A stretch of DNA of 64,000 nucleotides from Planotetraspora kaengkrachanensis (lineage in GTDB: Bacteria; Actinomycetota; Actinomycetes; Streptosporangiales; Streptosporangiaceae). A program made the translations under genes and the position numbers. The stretch lies in the NCBI RefSeq assembly GCF_016862895.1, contig NZ_BONV01000004.1:299056-363055 (forward strand), written 5' to 3'. Under the pieces are notes generated by a model. It saw only the letters and a program-made list of their open reading frames with translations. It did not search any database and was not told the DNA's origin. This document shows positions 42,853-51,951 of the stretch, piece after piece; the first letter of the stretch is position 1; the number at the start of each line of letters is the position of its first letter.

Positions 42853-42894
42853 ACGACCGGCGGTCCCTCGCGGGATCGCCGGTTCGTCGTGTCC
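42853..42894. terminator. Long hairpin, probable rpmG terminator
   Basis: ACACGACC...GGCG-GTCCC-tcgc-GGGAT-CGCC...GGT-tc-GTCGTGT: three stacked helices with a small internal bulge. Confidence 0.65.
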
Positions 42895-43062
42895 ACTCGC
42901 AGGCGTACGCCGAGGCCTGCGTCGGCCGCCGGGCCCCCTGCCGTGTCCCCTCGCTAGGGTTGACTCGGCCGACGGGGGTGGCCGGCCGCTCCCGCGACAG
43001 CCGAACCTTGTTCTGTTAGCGTCGGCCACGACAGCTCTTCAGCCGCGAAGGAGCCCCACCTC

Positions 43063-43512
43063 ATGGCTTTGAACCGCGATTTCGTCGGGCGGACATTCGA
43101 GGCGTCCGCTCCCTACGAGGTCAGTCGCACGAAGATCAGGGAGTTCGCCGCCGCCATCGGCGACGACAACCCGATCTACCGGGACAAGGACGCCGCGGCC
43201 GCGGCCGGTCACCCCGACGTGATCGCTCCGCCGACCTTCCCCATCGTGTTCAGCCTCTCCGGCGCCGGCGAGGGGATCTCCGACCCCGGTCTCGGGCTCA
43301 ACTACGCGATGGTCGTCCACGGCGAGCAGCGCTTCGAGTATCGCCGCCCGATCTACGCCGGCGACGAGTTGGTCTGCACCTCGACCATCACGGAGATCCG
43401 CAGCGTCGGCCGCAACGAGTTCCTGACCATCCGCAGCGACGTCACCAGCACCTCGGGCGAGCTCGTGTGCCAGGCCTACAACACCATCGTGGAGCGGGGA
43501 GGGGCGGCGTAA
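43063..43512 (+). CDS. HadA-like (MaoC N-terminal) dehydratase subunit
   Basis: 149 residues, AAGGAG upstream. SRTKIREFAAAIGDDNPIYR aligns with the hydratase-2 motif but has Tyr where the catalytic His (D-x4-H) should be, as in non-catalytic HadA/HadC subunits. VIAPPTFPIVFSLSG, FEYRRPIYAGDELVCTSTIT. Partner of the next gene in a hotdog-fold (3R)-hydroxyacyl-ACP dehydratase acting in fatty-acid elongation. Confidence 0.9.
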   Translation: MALNRDFVGRTFEASAPYEVSRTKIREFAAAIGDDNPIYRDKDAAAAAGHPDVIAPPTFPIVFSLSGAGEGISDPGLGLNYAMVVHGEQRFEYRRPIYAGDELVCTSTITEIRSVGRNEFLTIRSDVTSTSGELVCQAYNTIVERGGAA

Positions 43513-43514
43513 CC

Positions 43515-43943
43515 ATGGCTGCGACGATCAAGTACGACGAGGTCCAGGTGGGCCAGGAGATTCCGGCCGCCGACTACCAGGTCCGGCGGGTCAACCTCGT
43601 CATGTACGCGGGCGCCTCCGGCGACTTCAACCCCATCCACTGGAACGAGCGGCACGCGAAGTCGGTCGGGCTGCCCGACGTCATCGCGCACGGCATGTTC
43701 ACCATGGCCGAGGGCGGCCGCTTCGTCACCGACTGGGCGGGCGACCCCGGGGCGGTCGTCGAGTACGGCGTGCGCTTCTCCTCGATGGTGGTCGTGCCCG
43801 ACGACGACCAGGGGGCCACGATCACGATCACCGGGGTCATCGAGGACAAGCTCGAGGACAAGCGCGTCGTGGTCGCGCTCAACGCGCGATCGGGCGACGC
43901 CAGGGTCCTGTCCAAGGCGCGGGCGGTCGTCCAGCTGTCCTGA
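43515..43943 (+). CDS. HadB-like MaoC dehydratase (catalytic subunit)
   Basis: 142 residues from ATG 43515, 2 bp after HadA. LVMYAGASGDFNPIHWNERH contains the catalytic Asp and His (D-F-N-P-I-H); VIAHGMFTMAEGGRFVTDWA is the second conserved block. With HadA forms the heterodimeric dehydratase. The pair before murB is a conserved actinobacterial order. Confidence 0.93.
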   Translation: MAATIKYDEVQVGQEIPAADYQVRRVNLVMYAGASGDFNPIHWNERHAKSVGLPDVIAHGMFTMAEGGRFVTDWAGDPGAVVEYGVRFSSMVVVPDDDQGATITITGVIEDKLEDKRVVVALNARSGDARVLSKARAVVQLS

Positions 43944-44082
43944 AGTCGATCTTTCGTCCGCCACGGGCGTTCCCGGGACGAGGCGGCCCCGCGAGATCGT
44001 AAGCTGGCAGAGCCGTGGATCGCCTCGGCGCCTCCGCCCGGTCATCACGGCCGGGCGGTTTCCGATATTCCTGAGGGAACCC

Positions 44083-45132
44083 ATGGCTGACCGGCTGACA
44101 GAGGTACGGCTCGGGCCGTACACCACATTGCGGGTGGGCGGCCCCGCGCGTGCCTTCATCGAGGCCCGCACGCAGGACGAGCTGGTCGCCGTCGTGTCCG
44201 AGGCCGACAGGGAGGGCGAGCCGGTCCTGATCCTCGGCGGCGGCAGCAATCTGGTCGTGTCCGACGAGGGGTTCGACGGCCTGGTGGTTCACGTGTCCAG
44301 CAGGGGAGTGGACGTCGCGGACCACGGTGGCCGGGTCGTGATCACCGTCCAGGCCGGCGAGGACTGGGACGATCTCGTCGCCCGGTGCGTCGCCGAGGGC
44401 TGGTCGGGGCTCGAGTGCCTGTCCGGCGTGCCCGGGCTGGTGGGTTCGACGCCGATCCAGAACGTCGGAGCCTACGGGCAGGACGTCTCGCAGACGATCA
44501 CCGGGGTGCGGGTCTACGACCGGATGACCGGCGAGATCAACGATCTCACCGCCGCGGAGTGCGGGTTCGCCTACCGGAACAGCGCGTTCAAGGACGATCC
44601 CGGCCGCCACGTCGTGCTCGCGGTGACGTACGCGCTGGAGCGGTCGGACCTGTCGGGCCCCGTCGCGTACAAGGAGCTCGCCGACCGGCTGGGGGTGGAG
44701 GCCGGGGCCCGGATGCCGCTGGCCGACGTGCGGGAGGCCGTCCTCGGCCTGCGCCGCGGCAAGGGCATGGTCCTCGACCCGGCCGACCCCGACACCCGCA
44801 GCGCCGGGTCGTTCTTCACCAACCCGGTCCTGAGCGCCGCACAGGCGGCCGAGCTCGAGTTGCGGGCTCCGGGACACCCCCGGTGGGACATGCCCGACGG
44901 ATCCGTCAAGGTGCCCGCGGCCTGGCTGATCGAGCACGCCGGCTTCCCCAAGGGCTACGAGCGGGGCGCCGTGCGGATCTCGACCAAGCACACGCTGGCG
45001 CTGACCAATCCGTCCGGCCAGGCGAGCGCCCAGGACCTGCTGGCTCTGGCACGCGAGGTCCGCGAAGGCGTCGTGGAGAAGTTCGGCGTGACGCTCGTGA
45101 ACGAGCCCGTCCTGGTCGGGATCGCCATCTGA
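44083..45132 (+). CDS. murB: UDP-N-acetylenolpyruvoylglucosamine reductase
   Basis: 349 residues. FAD-binding PCMH domain: TLRVGGPARAFIEA, VLILGGGSNLVVSDEGFDGL; GLVGSTPIQNVGAYGQDV; active-site Arg in FAYRNSAFK, Ser in SAGSFFTNPVL, Glu in TLVNEPVLVG. NADPH reduction of UDP-GlcNAc-enolpyruvate in peptidoglycan synthesis. Type I/III-like length. Confidence 0.96.
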   Translation: MADRLTEVRLGPYTTLRVGGPARAFIEARTQDELVAVVSEADREGEPVLILGGGSNLVVSDEGFDGLVVHVSSRGVDVADHGGRVVITVQAGEDWDDLVARCVAEGWSGLECLSGVPGLVGSTPIQNVGAYGQDVSQTITGVRVYDRMTGEINDLTAAECGFAYRNSAFKDDPGRHVVLAVTYALERSDLSGPVAYKELADRLGVEAGARMPLADVREAVLGLRRGKGMVLDPADPDTRSAGSFFTNPVLSAAQAAELELRAPGHPRWDMPDGSVKVPAAWLIEHAGFPKGYERGAVRISTKHTLALTNPSGQASAQDLLALAREVREGVVEKFGVTLVNEPVLVGIAI

Positions 45133-45184
45133 CCGGCACCCGGAGCAGGGCATTTGACTCCTGCCGCTAGACTCTGACAGAACC

Positions 45185-45345
45185 ATCCGAAGGGGAGTAG
45201 TCCACAATCCACTGATCGACACAATGGCCCGAGCCGCCCTGGCTCGAACGGCCCGGTCGTGGAGCCCATGCGGCGGACGAGACTTTCGGCCCGACAGCCA
45301 TGCTGCCGGGCCGAAGCCATGCCCGGACTCCCCCGGGTGAGGATC
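45185..45345 (+). promoter_or_regulatory. Manganese riboswitch (yybP-ykoY type)
   Basis: Conserved GAAGGGGAGTAG (45189-45200), GACGAGACTTTCGGCC (45276-45291) and GGCCGAAGCC (45309-45318); GGGGAGT can pair with ACTCCCC (45327-45333) to close P1, and ATCC (45185-45188) with GGAT. It precedes a UPF0016 manganese exporter, the classical target of this riboswitch, which binds Mn2+ and allows expression when Mn is high. Confidence 0.82.
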
Positions 45346-45378
45346 GCCGGCCCGGTCGCGCGTGAAGAAAGGCGACCT

Positions 45379-45948
45379 GTGCAGGCGTTCTGGATCTCTC
45401 TTCTTGTGATCTTCGTGGCGGAGCTCGGCGACAAGAGCCAGCTCATGGCCATGACCTTCGCGACCCGGTTCAAGCTCTTACCGGTGCTGACGGGCATCAC
45501 GATCGCCACGGCGCTGGTCCACCTCGTGAGTGTGGGTCTCGGCGGGTTGATCGGCGACAACATCCCCACTACCGCGATCTCCATCGCGGCGGGAATCGCG
45601 TTCCTGGGCTTCGCCGTGTGGACGCTGCGCGGCGACGAACTGACCGAGGAAGAGCGGAACAAGGCCGCCAGGGCGCGGCGGACCGCGATCATCGCCGTCG
45701 GGATCGCGTTCTTCCTCAGCGAACTCGGCGACAAGACCATGCTGGCGACCATCACGCTGGCGACGCAGCACGGCTGGTTCGGCACCTGGATCGGCTCCAC
45801 GGTCGGCATGGTCGCCGCCGACGCCCTCGCGATCGGCGTGGGCCGCGTGCTCGGCAAGCATCTGCCGGAGAAGTGGATCCGGTACGGCGCGGCCGCGGCG
45901 TTCGCCGTCTTCGGCGTGATCCTGCTGGCCGAGCCGCTGTTCGTCTGA
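45379..45948 (+). CDS. TMEM165/GDT1-family (UPF0016) manganese exporter
   Basis: 189 residues from GTG 45379 (AAAGG upstream). Two copies of the family motif E-x-G-D-K-[TS]: FVAELGDKSQLMAM and FFLSELGDKTMLATI, six helices. Members export Mn2+ (or Ca2+). Directly downstream of the Mn riboswitch. Confidence 0.94.
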   Translation: MQAFWISLLVIFVAELGDKSQLMAMTFATRFKLLPVLTGITIATALVHLVSVGLGGLIGDNIPTTAISIAAGIAFLGFAVWTLRGDELTEEERNKAARARRTAIIAVGIAFFLSELGDKTMLATITLATQHGWFGTWIGSTVGMVAADALAIGVGRVLGKHLPEKWIRYGAAAAFAVFGVILLAEPLFV

Positions 45949-45973
45949 GCCGCTGTTCGCCTGAGCCTGGGGC

Positions 45974-48853
45974 TCAGCCCAGCAGGGAGAGGCGGTGCGC
46001 GGCAGCCGCCGCCTCGCCCCGCCTGGAGACGCCGAGCTTGGGCAGGATGTTCGACACGTGCACGCTGGCGGTCTTGGCCGAGATGAACAGCTCGGCCGCG
46101 ATCTCCCGGTTGCTCCGACCCGCGGCCACGAGCCGCAGGACCTCCAGCTCACGTGGCGTCAGGAGGATCTGCTCGTCGGCGGCCTGCCGTACGGGCTCGG
46201 TGAGCAGGCCCCCGACGCGGCGTCCCAGGGACTCGATCTGGGTCACCAGGGGAGCGGCACGGAGGGAGACGGCGAGCGGAAGGGCCGCGCGCAGCCGCTC
46301 ACAGGCGCCGTCACGGTCGCCGCCGGCGGCGGCCTCGCCCGCGGCGAGGAAGAGCGCCTTGCTCAGGGCGTAGGGCCGCCCGAGCCGCTTCCACACCCCT
46401 GCGGCGCCGTCGAAGTCGCCCTCGTAGATCATGCGGAAGGCGTCGACGACGGGACCGCTGCTCCTCATGCGGCTCGCCAGCACGTCGCCCCCGGCACGTA
46501 CAGCGGACGCCCGGCCGCGGTCGACGGGCGCGGCGGCGTCACAGACGAGCCGGATGGAGGCGAGCAGCCGCCAGCCCAGCGCGGCCTTCTGCGACAGAGG
46601 CGGGTTCGTCAGCGCCATCTCGGCCGTCTCGAGGGCCTTCAGCGGGTCGCCCTGGAGCAGGTGCCAGGCAAGACGCAGGCGGGTGTTGTAGACCCACTCC
46701 TGCGTCCACTGGGCGGGCAGGGGCGCCAGCGCGCCGACTTCGGCGAGGATGCTCTGGGCGACGTCCTCCTCGCCCCGGGAGACCGCGATGTCCGCCCTGA
46801 TCCGCAGCAGATGCCAGCGGTTGCGCAGCGACGGGCCCATCTTCATGGCGAGGTCGACGAGCTCGATCGCCTCGTCCCAACGGCCGAGGGACTCCAGCGC
46901 CTCCGCGCGGTTGTTGGCGATGAACACGCCCTGCTGGCGATACCTGCCGCATTCCCGGGCGAGCTTCTCGCCCTCGATCGCCAGCGCGACGGCGTCCTCC
47001 GAACGGCCCAGGTTGTCGAGCGCGTCCACGTTGTTGCCGAGCGCGCGGAGTATGACCCGGACCGACTTCAACCGGGTGCCGATGGTCAGCGCGCGCTCGT
47101 TGGTCGCGAACGTCGTCTCGAGGTCTCCCGAGAGCGAGTGGCCGAGGGCCAGGTTCATCAGCAGGTCGGCCTCCTGGACCTCGTGCCCCCTCTCGCGCGC
47201 GACCGTCAGTGCCTCCTCGGTGAGCGCGGTCCCCTCGGCGACCTCGTTGATCAGCATCAGCTCCGCACCCAGCCGGGCGAGCACGAAGGTGCGCATGTCG
47301 CCGGGACGGGGGACGAGGCGCTCGGCGTGCCGCAGGTCCTCGAGGGCGCCCGGCCGGCCCTTCTGCTGCTTGATGTTGGCCATCCGGACCAGGAGTTCGG
47401 CGACCCGCTCGGGCGACTCCTGCTCGTCGAGCTCGCCCAGGGCGCCCCTGACGAACTTCATGCTGCGTTCCATGTCCCCCGAGACGTACGCCGCCCCGGA
47501 GGCACGTTCCAGCACGGTCACGTGGTCGGCGGAGATCCGCTCCGCGGCGTCGGGGACCTTGTTCCACAGGGTCAGCACCCGTTCGAGCAGCTGGATCTGC
47601 TCGGTGTAGGCGAACGACTTGGCCGCCTTCTTGGCCGCCTCCCACGCGGAGATCAGAGCCCACAGGTCGTCGCCCGCGGAGTACCAGTGGTGGGCGATCT
47701 CGATGGCCGCCCGGCCGTGCGGGACGAGCCCGCGGTCCTTGTCGATCTCCTCGGCGTAGCGTGCGTGCATCCGTACGTGCTCACCGGGCAGGAGTTCGTC
47801 GTGGACGGCCTCGCGGATCAGTGCGTGCCGGAACGCGTAGGCGCCGCCGTCCGCCACCTGGAGCACGTTGGCCGCGATGGCGGGCCGCAGCGCGTTCTCG
47901 AGATCGACGTCCGACAGGCCGCTGACGAGGGCGAGCAGCGGATGGCCCACGCGGATTCCGCCGGCGGCCGCCGTACGCAGGACTCGTTGCGTCTCCTCGG
48001 GGAGCCGCTCGACCGACACGATGATCAGGTCGTGGAGGGAGTCGGGGAACGAGCAGTCGTCGGCGTGCTCGAGAAGCGCCTCGACGAAAAGCGGGATGCC
48101 GCCGCTGCGCTCGAAGACCGTGTCCACCCGCGCGAACTCGGGCGCGTCGCCGAGGATGCCGGCCATCTGGGCGGCGACCTCGTCCTGGGTGAAGCGGGGC
48201 AGGTCGACGCGGATGACGCCGTCGACGCGGGCGAGCTCGGCCAGCACGGGACGCAGCGGATGGGTCCGGTGCAGCTCGTCGGACCGGTACGTCATGACCA
48301 TGAGGACGGGAGAGGTTCTGAGGTTGCGGCTCAGGAACGCGATGAGGTCACGGCTCGACCGGTCGGCCCAGTGGATGTCCTCGATGAGGAGGACCAGCGG
48401 CCGGCGTTCCGCCAGCCGTTCCAGCAGGGTCAGGATCAGCTCGAAGAGCCGGGCCCTCGCCGAGTCGCTCTCCTCGTCGCCGCTCGGCTCGCCGAACTCG
48501 GGAAGCAGCCTGGCCAGCTCGCGGGCCGCCCCCTCAGGAAGGAGGGCGGCCACCTCGCCCGCGCTGGACTCGCGGACGAGCTGCCGCAGGACCGCGGTGA
48601 AGGGGGCGTAGGCCAGACCCTCAGTGGACAGCTCCACGCAGCCCCCGACGAGCACGTGGGCGCCGTCCTGAGCGGCCTGTTCGGCGAATCGGACGGTCAG
48701 CCGGGTCTTCCCCACACCGGCCTCGCCGCCGACCAGCACGGCTGACGTCGCCTGCTTACGTGCCTGCTCGAATGCCTCGTTCAGGGTCCCCAGTTCCGCA
48801 CCCCGCCCGACGAAGACAGGGCTTACCGCACGGCGCGTCATGTCATTCAGCAT
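45974..48853 (-). CDS. LAL-type LuxR-family ATPase regulator
   Basis: 959 residues. N-terminal AAA/MalT-like ATPase with Walker A VLVGGEAGVGKTRL (~39-52) and Walker B LVLLIEDIHWADRS; large helical middle (TPR-like) region; C-terminal LuxR HTH LTPRELEVLRLVAAGRSNRE-IAAELFISAKTASVHVSNIL. Large ATP-dependent activators of this type often control secondary metabolism. Start ATG 48853 or 48841. Target not apparent from the neighbourhood. Confidence 0.95.
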   Translation of the reverse strand: MLNDMTRRAVSPVFVGRGAELGTLNEAFEQARKQATSAVLVGGEAGVGKTRLTVRFAEQAAQDGAHVLVGGCVELSTEGLAYAPFTAVLRQLVRESSAGEVAALLPEGAARELARLLPEFGEPSGDEESDSARARLFELILTLLERLAERRPLVLLIEDIHWADRSSRDLIAFLSRNLRTSPVLMVMTYRSDELHRTHPLRPVLAELARVDGVIRVDLPRFTQDEVAAQMAGILGDAPEFARVDTVFERSGGIPLFVEALLEHADDCSFPDSLHDLIIVSVERLPEETQRVLRTAAAGGIRVGHPLLALVSGLSDVDLENALRPAIAANVLQVADGGAYAFRHALIREAVHDELLPGEHVRMHARYAEEIDKDRGLVPHGRAAIEIAHHWYSAGDDLWALISAWEAAKKAAKSFAYTEQIQLLERVLTLWNKVPDAAERISADHVTVLERASGAAYVSGDMERSMKFVRGALGELDEQESPERVAELLVRMANIKQQKGRPGALEDLRHAERLVPRPGDMRTFVLARLGAELMLINEVAEGTALTEEALTVARERGHEVQEADLLMNLALGHSLSGDLETTFATNERALTIGTRLKSVRVILRALGNNVDALDNLGRSEDAVALAIEGEKLARECGRYRQQGVFIANNRAEALESLGRWDEAIELVDLAMKMGPSLRNRWHLLRIRADIAVSRGEEDVAQSILAEVGALAPLPAQWTQEWVYNTRLRLAWHLLQGDPLKALETAEMALTNPPLSQKAALGWRLLASIRLVCDAAAPVDRGRASAVRAGGDVLASRMRSSGPVVDAFRMIYEGDFDGAAGVWKRLGRPYALSKALFLAAGEAAAGGDRDGACERLRAALPLAVSLRAAPLVTQIESLGRRVGGLLTEPVRQAADEQILLTPRELEVLRLVAAGRSNREIAAELFISAKTASVHVSNILPKLGVSRRGEAAAAAHRLSLLG

Positions 48854-48919
48854 TTCATGCCCTCTGGGTTGCTTCCCCTGATTTATCCGGGGGGCGGATC
48901 GCTGCTCACGGGGGTAGGA

Positions 48920-48953
48920 AAGCCCGGCCGAGAGGGAGGTTTCGGCCGGGCTT
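48920..48953. terminator. Terminator between LAL and small gene
   Basis: 12-bp stem AAGCCCGGCCGA / TCGGCCGGGCTT with about 10-nt loop; for the small reverse-strand gene ending at 48965. Confidence 0.85.
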
Positions 48954-48964
48954 CTTGACGGTTC

Positions 48965-49126
48965 TCATGAGGTGGTCTTGCCGAACACGCCGCGCCGGCG
49001 GGTGCCGCCGCTCTCGTGCGCCTTCTTGGCGGCCTTCGCCTGACGGGCGCGGCGGTGGTCGGCGGCCTCCTCCTGGAGGTCGGCCACTCGGTTGATGATG
49101 AGCTGGTAGTGAAGCTCGGGACCCAT
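48965..49126 (-). CDS. Small basic protein (53 aa)
   Basis: MGPELHYQLIINRVADLQEE-AADHRRARQAKAAKKAHESG, ending RGVFGKTTS; AAGGAG lies 8 nt before ATG 49126. Helical and Arg/Lys/Ala-rich, likely nucleic-acid-associated. Similar small ORFs occur in Streptosporangiales; function unknown. Followed by its own terminator. Confidence 0.7.
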   Translation of the reverse strand: MGPELHYQLIINRVADLQEEAADHRRARQAKAAKKAHESGGTRRRGVFGKTTS

Positions 49127-49239
49127 TTGGGTGTCTCCTTGTGTTGCCGTCTTTCCCTGACAACTCAAGGTTCGTCCTAAGGCCCCCACCCCCACATCGG
49201 GCGGATGCCCTATCTCGGGCAGTACCTGAGGCGTAGGAC

Positions 49240-49270
49240 GTCTAAGGCGGGGCGTACGGCCGCCTTAGAC
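49240..49270 (+). promoter_or_regulatory. Perfect palindrome in deoC leader
   Basis: 11-bp arms GTCTAAGGCGG / CCGCCTTAGAC around a 9-nt loop, about 100 nt before deoC. DNA operator (DeoR-like) or RNA hairpin. Confidence 0.55.
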
Positions 49271-49372
49271 GGGCAGGAGAGATCGCTTCAGGCCAGATTT
49301 GCCAAAAAACCCAGGGGAGCCTCGGCTGTGGTCAGTTTGGAATCATTCGGACTGGTCGGCGATGCTGGTGCA

Positions 49373-50320
49373 GTGTCAACTACGACTGCTCCGCTCGCGG
49401 AGGTCGCCGCTTCCAACTCGACGCTGCGGGCGTTCCTGCACGGCCTACCCGGTGTGGACCGGGTAGGCGCGGACGCCCGGGCCGCGATGCTGGGTACGCG
49501 ATCCATCAAGACCACGGCCAAGAAGCAGGCCATCGACCTCGCCATCAGAATGGTGGACCTCACGACGCTCGAGGGCGCGGACACCCCGGGCAAGGTGAAG
49601 GCGATGTGCGCCAAGGCGGTTCACCCCGACCCGACCGACTCCTCCGTCCCCTCGGTGGCGGCGGTCTGCGTGTACCCCGACCTGGTCGCGACAGCCGTAC
49701 AGGCTCTGGGGAGTTCGGGGGTGAAGGTCGCCTCGGTCGCCACGGCGTTCCCCTCCGGCCGGTCGTCGCTGGAGGTCAAGGTCGCCGACACCGTGCTCGC
49801 GGTCGCCGCCGGCGCGGCCGAGATCGACATGGTGATCGACCGCGGCGCGTTCCTCGCGGGGGACTACCTCACGGTGTTCGAGCAGATCGCGGCGGTCAAG
49901 GCCGCCTGCGGCAGCGCGCACCTGAAGGTCATCCTGGAGACGGGCGAGCTGTCGACGTACGACAACGTGCGCAGGGCGTCCTGGCTCGCGATGATCGCGG
50001 GCGCCGACTTCATCAAGACCTCGACGGGCAAGGTGTCGCCGGCCGCGACCCTGCCCGTCACGCTCGTCATGCTGGAGGCCGTCCGCGACTACCTCCGTAC
50101 GGCGGGCAGGAAGGTGGGTGTGAAGCCCGCGGGCGGCATCCGGACCACCAAGGACGCGATCAAGTATCTGGTGCTGGTCAACGAGACCGCCGGTCCGGAC
50201 TGGCTCGACCCCGACTGGTTCAGGCTCGGCGCCTCGTCGCTCCTCAACGACCTGCTCATGCAGCGTCAGAAGATGGCCACCGGCCGGTACGCCGGGCCCG
50301 ACTACTTCACCCTGGACTAA
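49373..50320 (+). CDS. deoC: Deoxyribose-phosphate aldolase
   Basis: 315 residues from GTG 49373 (VSTTTAPLAEVAASNSTLRA); longer starts give non-conserved sequence. TIM barrel: MVDLTTLEGADTPGKVKAMC, VCVYPDLVATA, EIDMVIDRGAF, LKVILETGEL, ADFIKTSTGKVSPAATL with the Schiff-base Lys, and VGVKPAGGIRTTKDA with the second Lys. Longer than E. coli DeoC by an N-terminal extension typical of actinobacteria. First gene of a deoxynucleoside-salvage operon with two aldehyde-dehydrogenase genes. Confidence 0.95.
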   Translation: MSTTTAPLAEVAASNSTLRAFLHGLPGVDRVGADARAAMLGTRSIKTTAKKQAIDLAIRMVDLTTLEGADTPGKVKAMCAKAVHPDPTDSSVPSVAAVCVYPDLVATAVQALGSSGVKVASVATAFPSGRSSLEVKVADTVLAVAAGAAEIDMVIDRGAFLAGDYLTVFEQIAAVKAACGSAHLKVILETGELSTYDNVRRASWLAMIAGADFIKTSTGKVSPAATLPVTLVMLEAVRDYLRTAGRKVGVKPAGGIRTTKDAIKYLVLVNETAGPDWLDPDWFRLGASSLLNDLLMQRQKMATGRYAGPDYFTLD

Positions 50321-50332
50321 GGCGGCCATCCC

Positions 50333-51760
50333 ATGTTCGAGTACGCCCCCGCGCCCGAGTCGCGGGACATCGTCGACATCAAGCCGTCGTACGGCCTGTT
50401 CATCAACGGCGAGTGGGTCGAGCCCCTCGGCGAGGGACGGGACAAGACGATCAACCCGGCCAGCGAGGAGGTGCTCGCGGAGGTCGCCGTGGCGGGGGAG
50501 GCCGACGTCGACCGCGCTGTCCAGGCCGCACGCAAGGCGTTCACCGTGTGGTCGGCCATGCCGGGCTCCGAGCGGGCCAAGTACATCTTCCGCATCGCCA
50601 GGATCATCCAGGAGCGGGCCCGTGAGCTCGCCGTCCTGGAGTCCCTCGACAACGGCAAGCCGATCCGCGAGGCACGCGACGTGGACCTGCCGCTGGTCGC
50701 TGCCCACTTCTTCTACTACGCCGGATGGGCGGACAAGCTCTCCCACGCCGGGTTCGGCCCCTCGCCTCAGCCGCTCGGCGTGGCGGGGCAGGTCATCCCG
50801 TGGAACTTCCCGCTGCTCATGCTGGCGTGGAAGATCGCGCCCGCGCTCGCGTGCGGCAACACGGTCGTCCTCAAGCCCGCAGAGACAACGCCCCTGACGG
50901 CGCTGGCCTTCGCGGAGATCTGCCGGCAGGCCGACCTGCCTCCCGGCGTGGTGAACATCGTGACGGGAGCCGGGGAGACGGGCGCCGCCCTCGTCCGGCA
51001 CCCCGACGTCGACAAGGTGGCCTTCACCGGCTCGACCGAGGTCGGCCGTATGATCGCGCGCTCGGTCGCCGGGTCGCGCAAGAAGGTCACGCTGGAGCTC
51101 GGCGGCAAGGCCGCCAACATCGTCTTCGAGGACGCGGCCCTGGACCAGGCGGTCGAGGGCATCGTCAACGGGATCTTTTTCAACCAGGGTCACGTGTGCT
51201 GCGCGGGCTCGCGCCTGCTCGTTCAGGAGTCGGTAGCCGAGGAACTGCTCGACGCGCTCAAGCGGCGGCTGTCCACGCTCAGGCTCGGCGACCCGCTGGA
51301 CAAGAACACCGACATCGGTGCGATCAACTCCGCCGCCCAACTCGCCAAGATCCGGGAGCTGTCGGAGGCGGGAGAGGCCGAGGGAGCCGAGCGGTGGTCG
51401 CCCACGTGCCCGATCCCCGACAAGGGCTTCTGGTTCCCGCCGACCGTCTTCACCGGGGTCGCCCAGTCGCACCGCATCGCCCGGGAGGAGATCTTCGGCC
51501 CGGTGTTGTCCGTGCTGACGTTCCGTACGCCGGCTGAGGCGGTCGAGAAGGCCAACAACACGCCGTACGGGCTGTCGGCCGGCGTCTGGACCGAGAAGGG
51601 GTCGCTGATGTTGTGGATGGCGTCCCGGCTCCGGGCCGGCGTCGTCTGGTCCAACACGTTCAACAAGTTCGACCCCACATCGCCGTTCGGCGGCTACAAG
51701 GAGTCCGGCTACGGCCGCGAGGGCGGACGTCACGGTCTGGAGGCCTACCTTGCGGTGTGA
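50333..51760 (+). CDS. Aldehyde dehydrogenase
   Basis: 475 residues, 12 bp after deoC. GQVIPWNFPLLMLAWK (NAD site), FTGSTEVGRMIARS, catalytic Glu in TLELGGKAANI, nucleophile Cys in NQGHVCCAGSRLLV, and EEIFGPVLSVLTF. Would oxidise acetaldehyde released by DeoC to acetate with NAD+. Followed by a shorter ALDH-like gene. Confidence 0.95.
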   Translation: MFEYAPAPESRDIVDIKPSYGLFINGEWVEPLGEGRDKTINPASEEVLAEVAVAGEADVDRAVQAARKAFTVWSAMPGSERAKYIFRIARIIQERARELAVLESLDNGKPIREARDVDLPLVAAHFFYYAGWADKLSHAGFGPSPQPLGVAGQVIPWNFPLLMLAWKIAPALACGNTVVLKPAETTPLTALAFAEICRQADLPPGVVNIVTGAGETGAALVRHPDVDKVAFTGSTEVGRMIARSVAGSRKKVTLELGGKAANIVFEDAALDQAVEGIVNGIFFNQGHVCCAGSRLLVQESVAEELLDALKRRLSTLRLGDPLDKNTDIGAINSAAQLAKIRELSEAGEAEGAERWSPTCPIPDKGFWFPPTVFTGVAQSHRIAREEIFGPVLSVLTFRTPAEAVEKANNTPYGLSAGVWTEKGSLMLWMASRLRAGVVWSNTFNKFDPTSPFGGYKESGYGREGGRHGLEAYLAV

Positions 51761-51951
51761 CGACCTGTGTGACGACCGCAGGCGGCGCCGTCTCGTGCGC
51801 CGCATGAACGCGGGCGCGGGTGAAGGCTATTCTCGTGCGCTCCGTTCGTCCCGCTTCGCCGTACGGCACGGCTGGTTCGCCCACCGGGGCGGCGTCTGCC
51901 GGTGCGGCCAGACCTACCAGCCGGCCCGTCCACTCCAGATTGGATCCTTCG

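Larger units (their letters stand above)
42596..43062. other. 467-bp gap: rpmG 3' duplicate, hairpin, HadA-like promoter
   Basis: Holds the partial rpmG repeat (42617-42676), the long hairpin 42853-42894, and on the right the promoter and AAGGAG (43048-43053) of the HadA-like gene. No other gene seen. Confidence 0.6.

Noticed and set aside
45995..48745. 916-aa ORF opposite the LAL gene
   Set aside because: Antisense shadow of a GC-rich gene; low-complexity G/R/V/L composition and no domain, whereas the LAL frame has Walker and LuxR motifs.
49445..51805. 786-aa antisense ORF over deoC/ALDH
   Set aside because: Shadow frame; the forward strand encodes the clear deoC and ALDH motifs.
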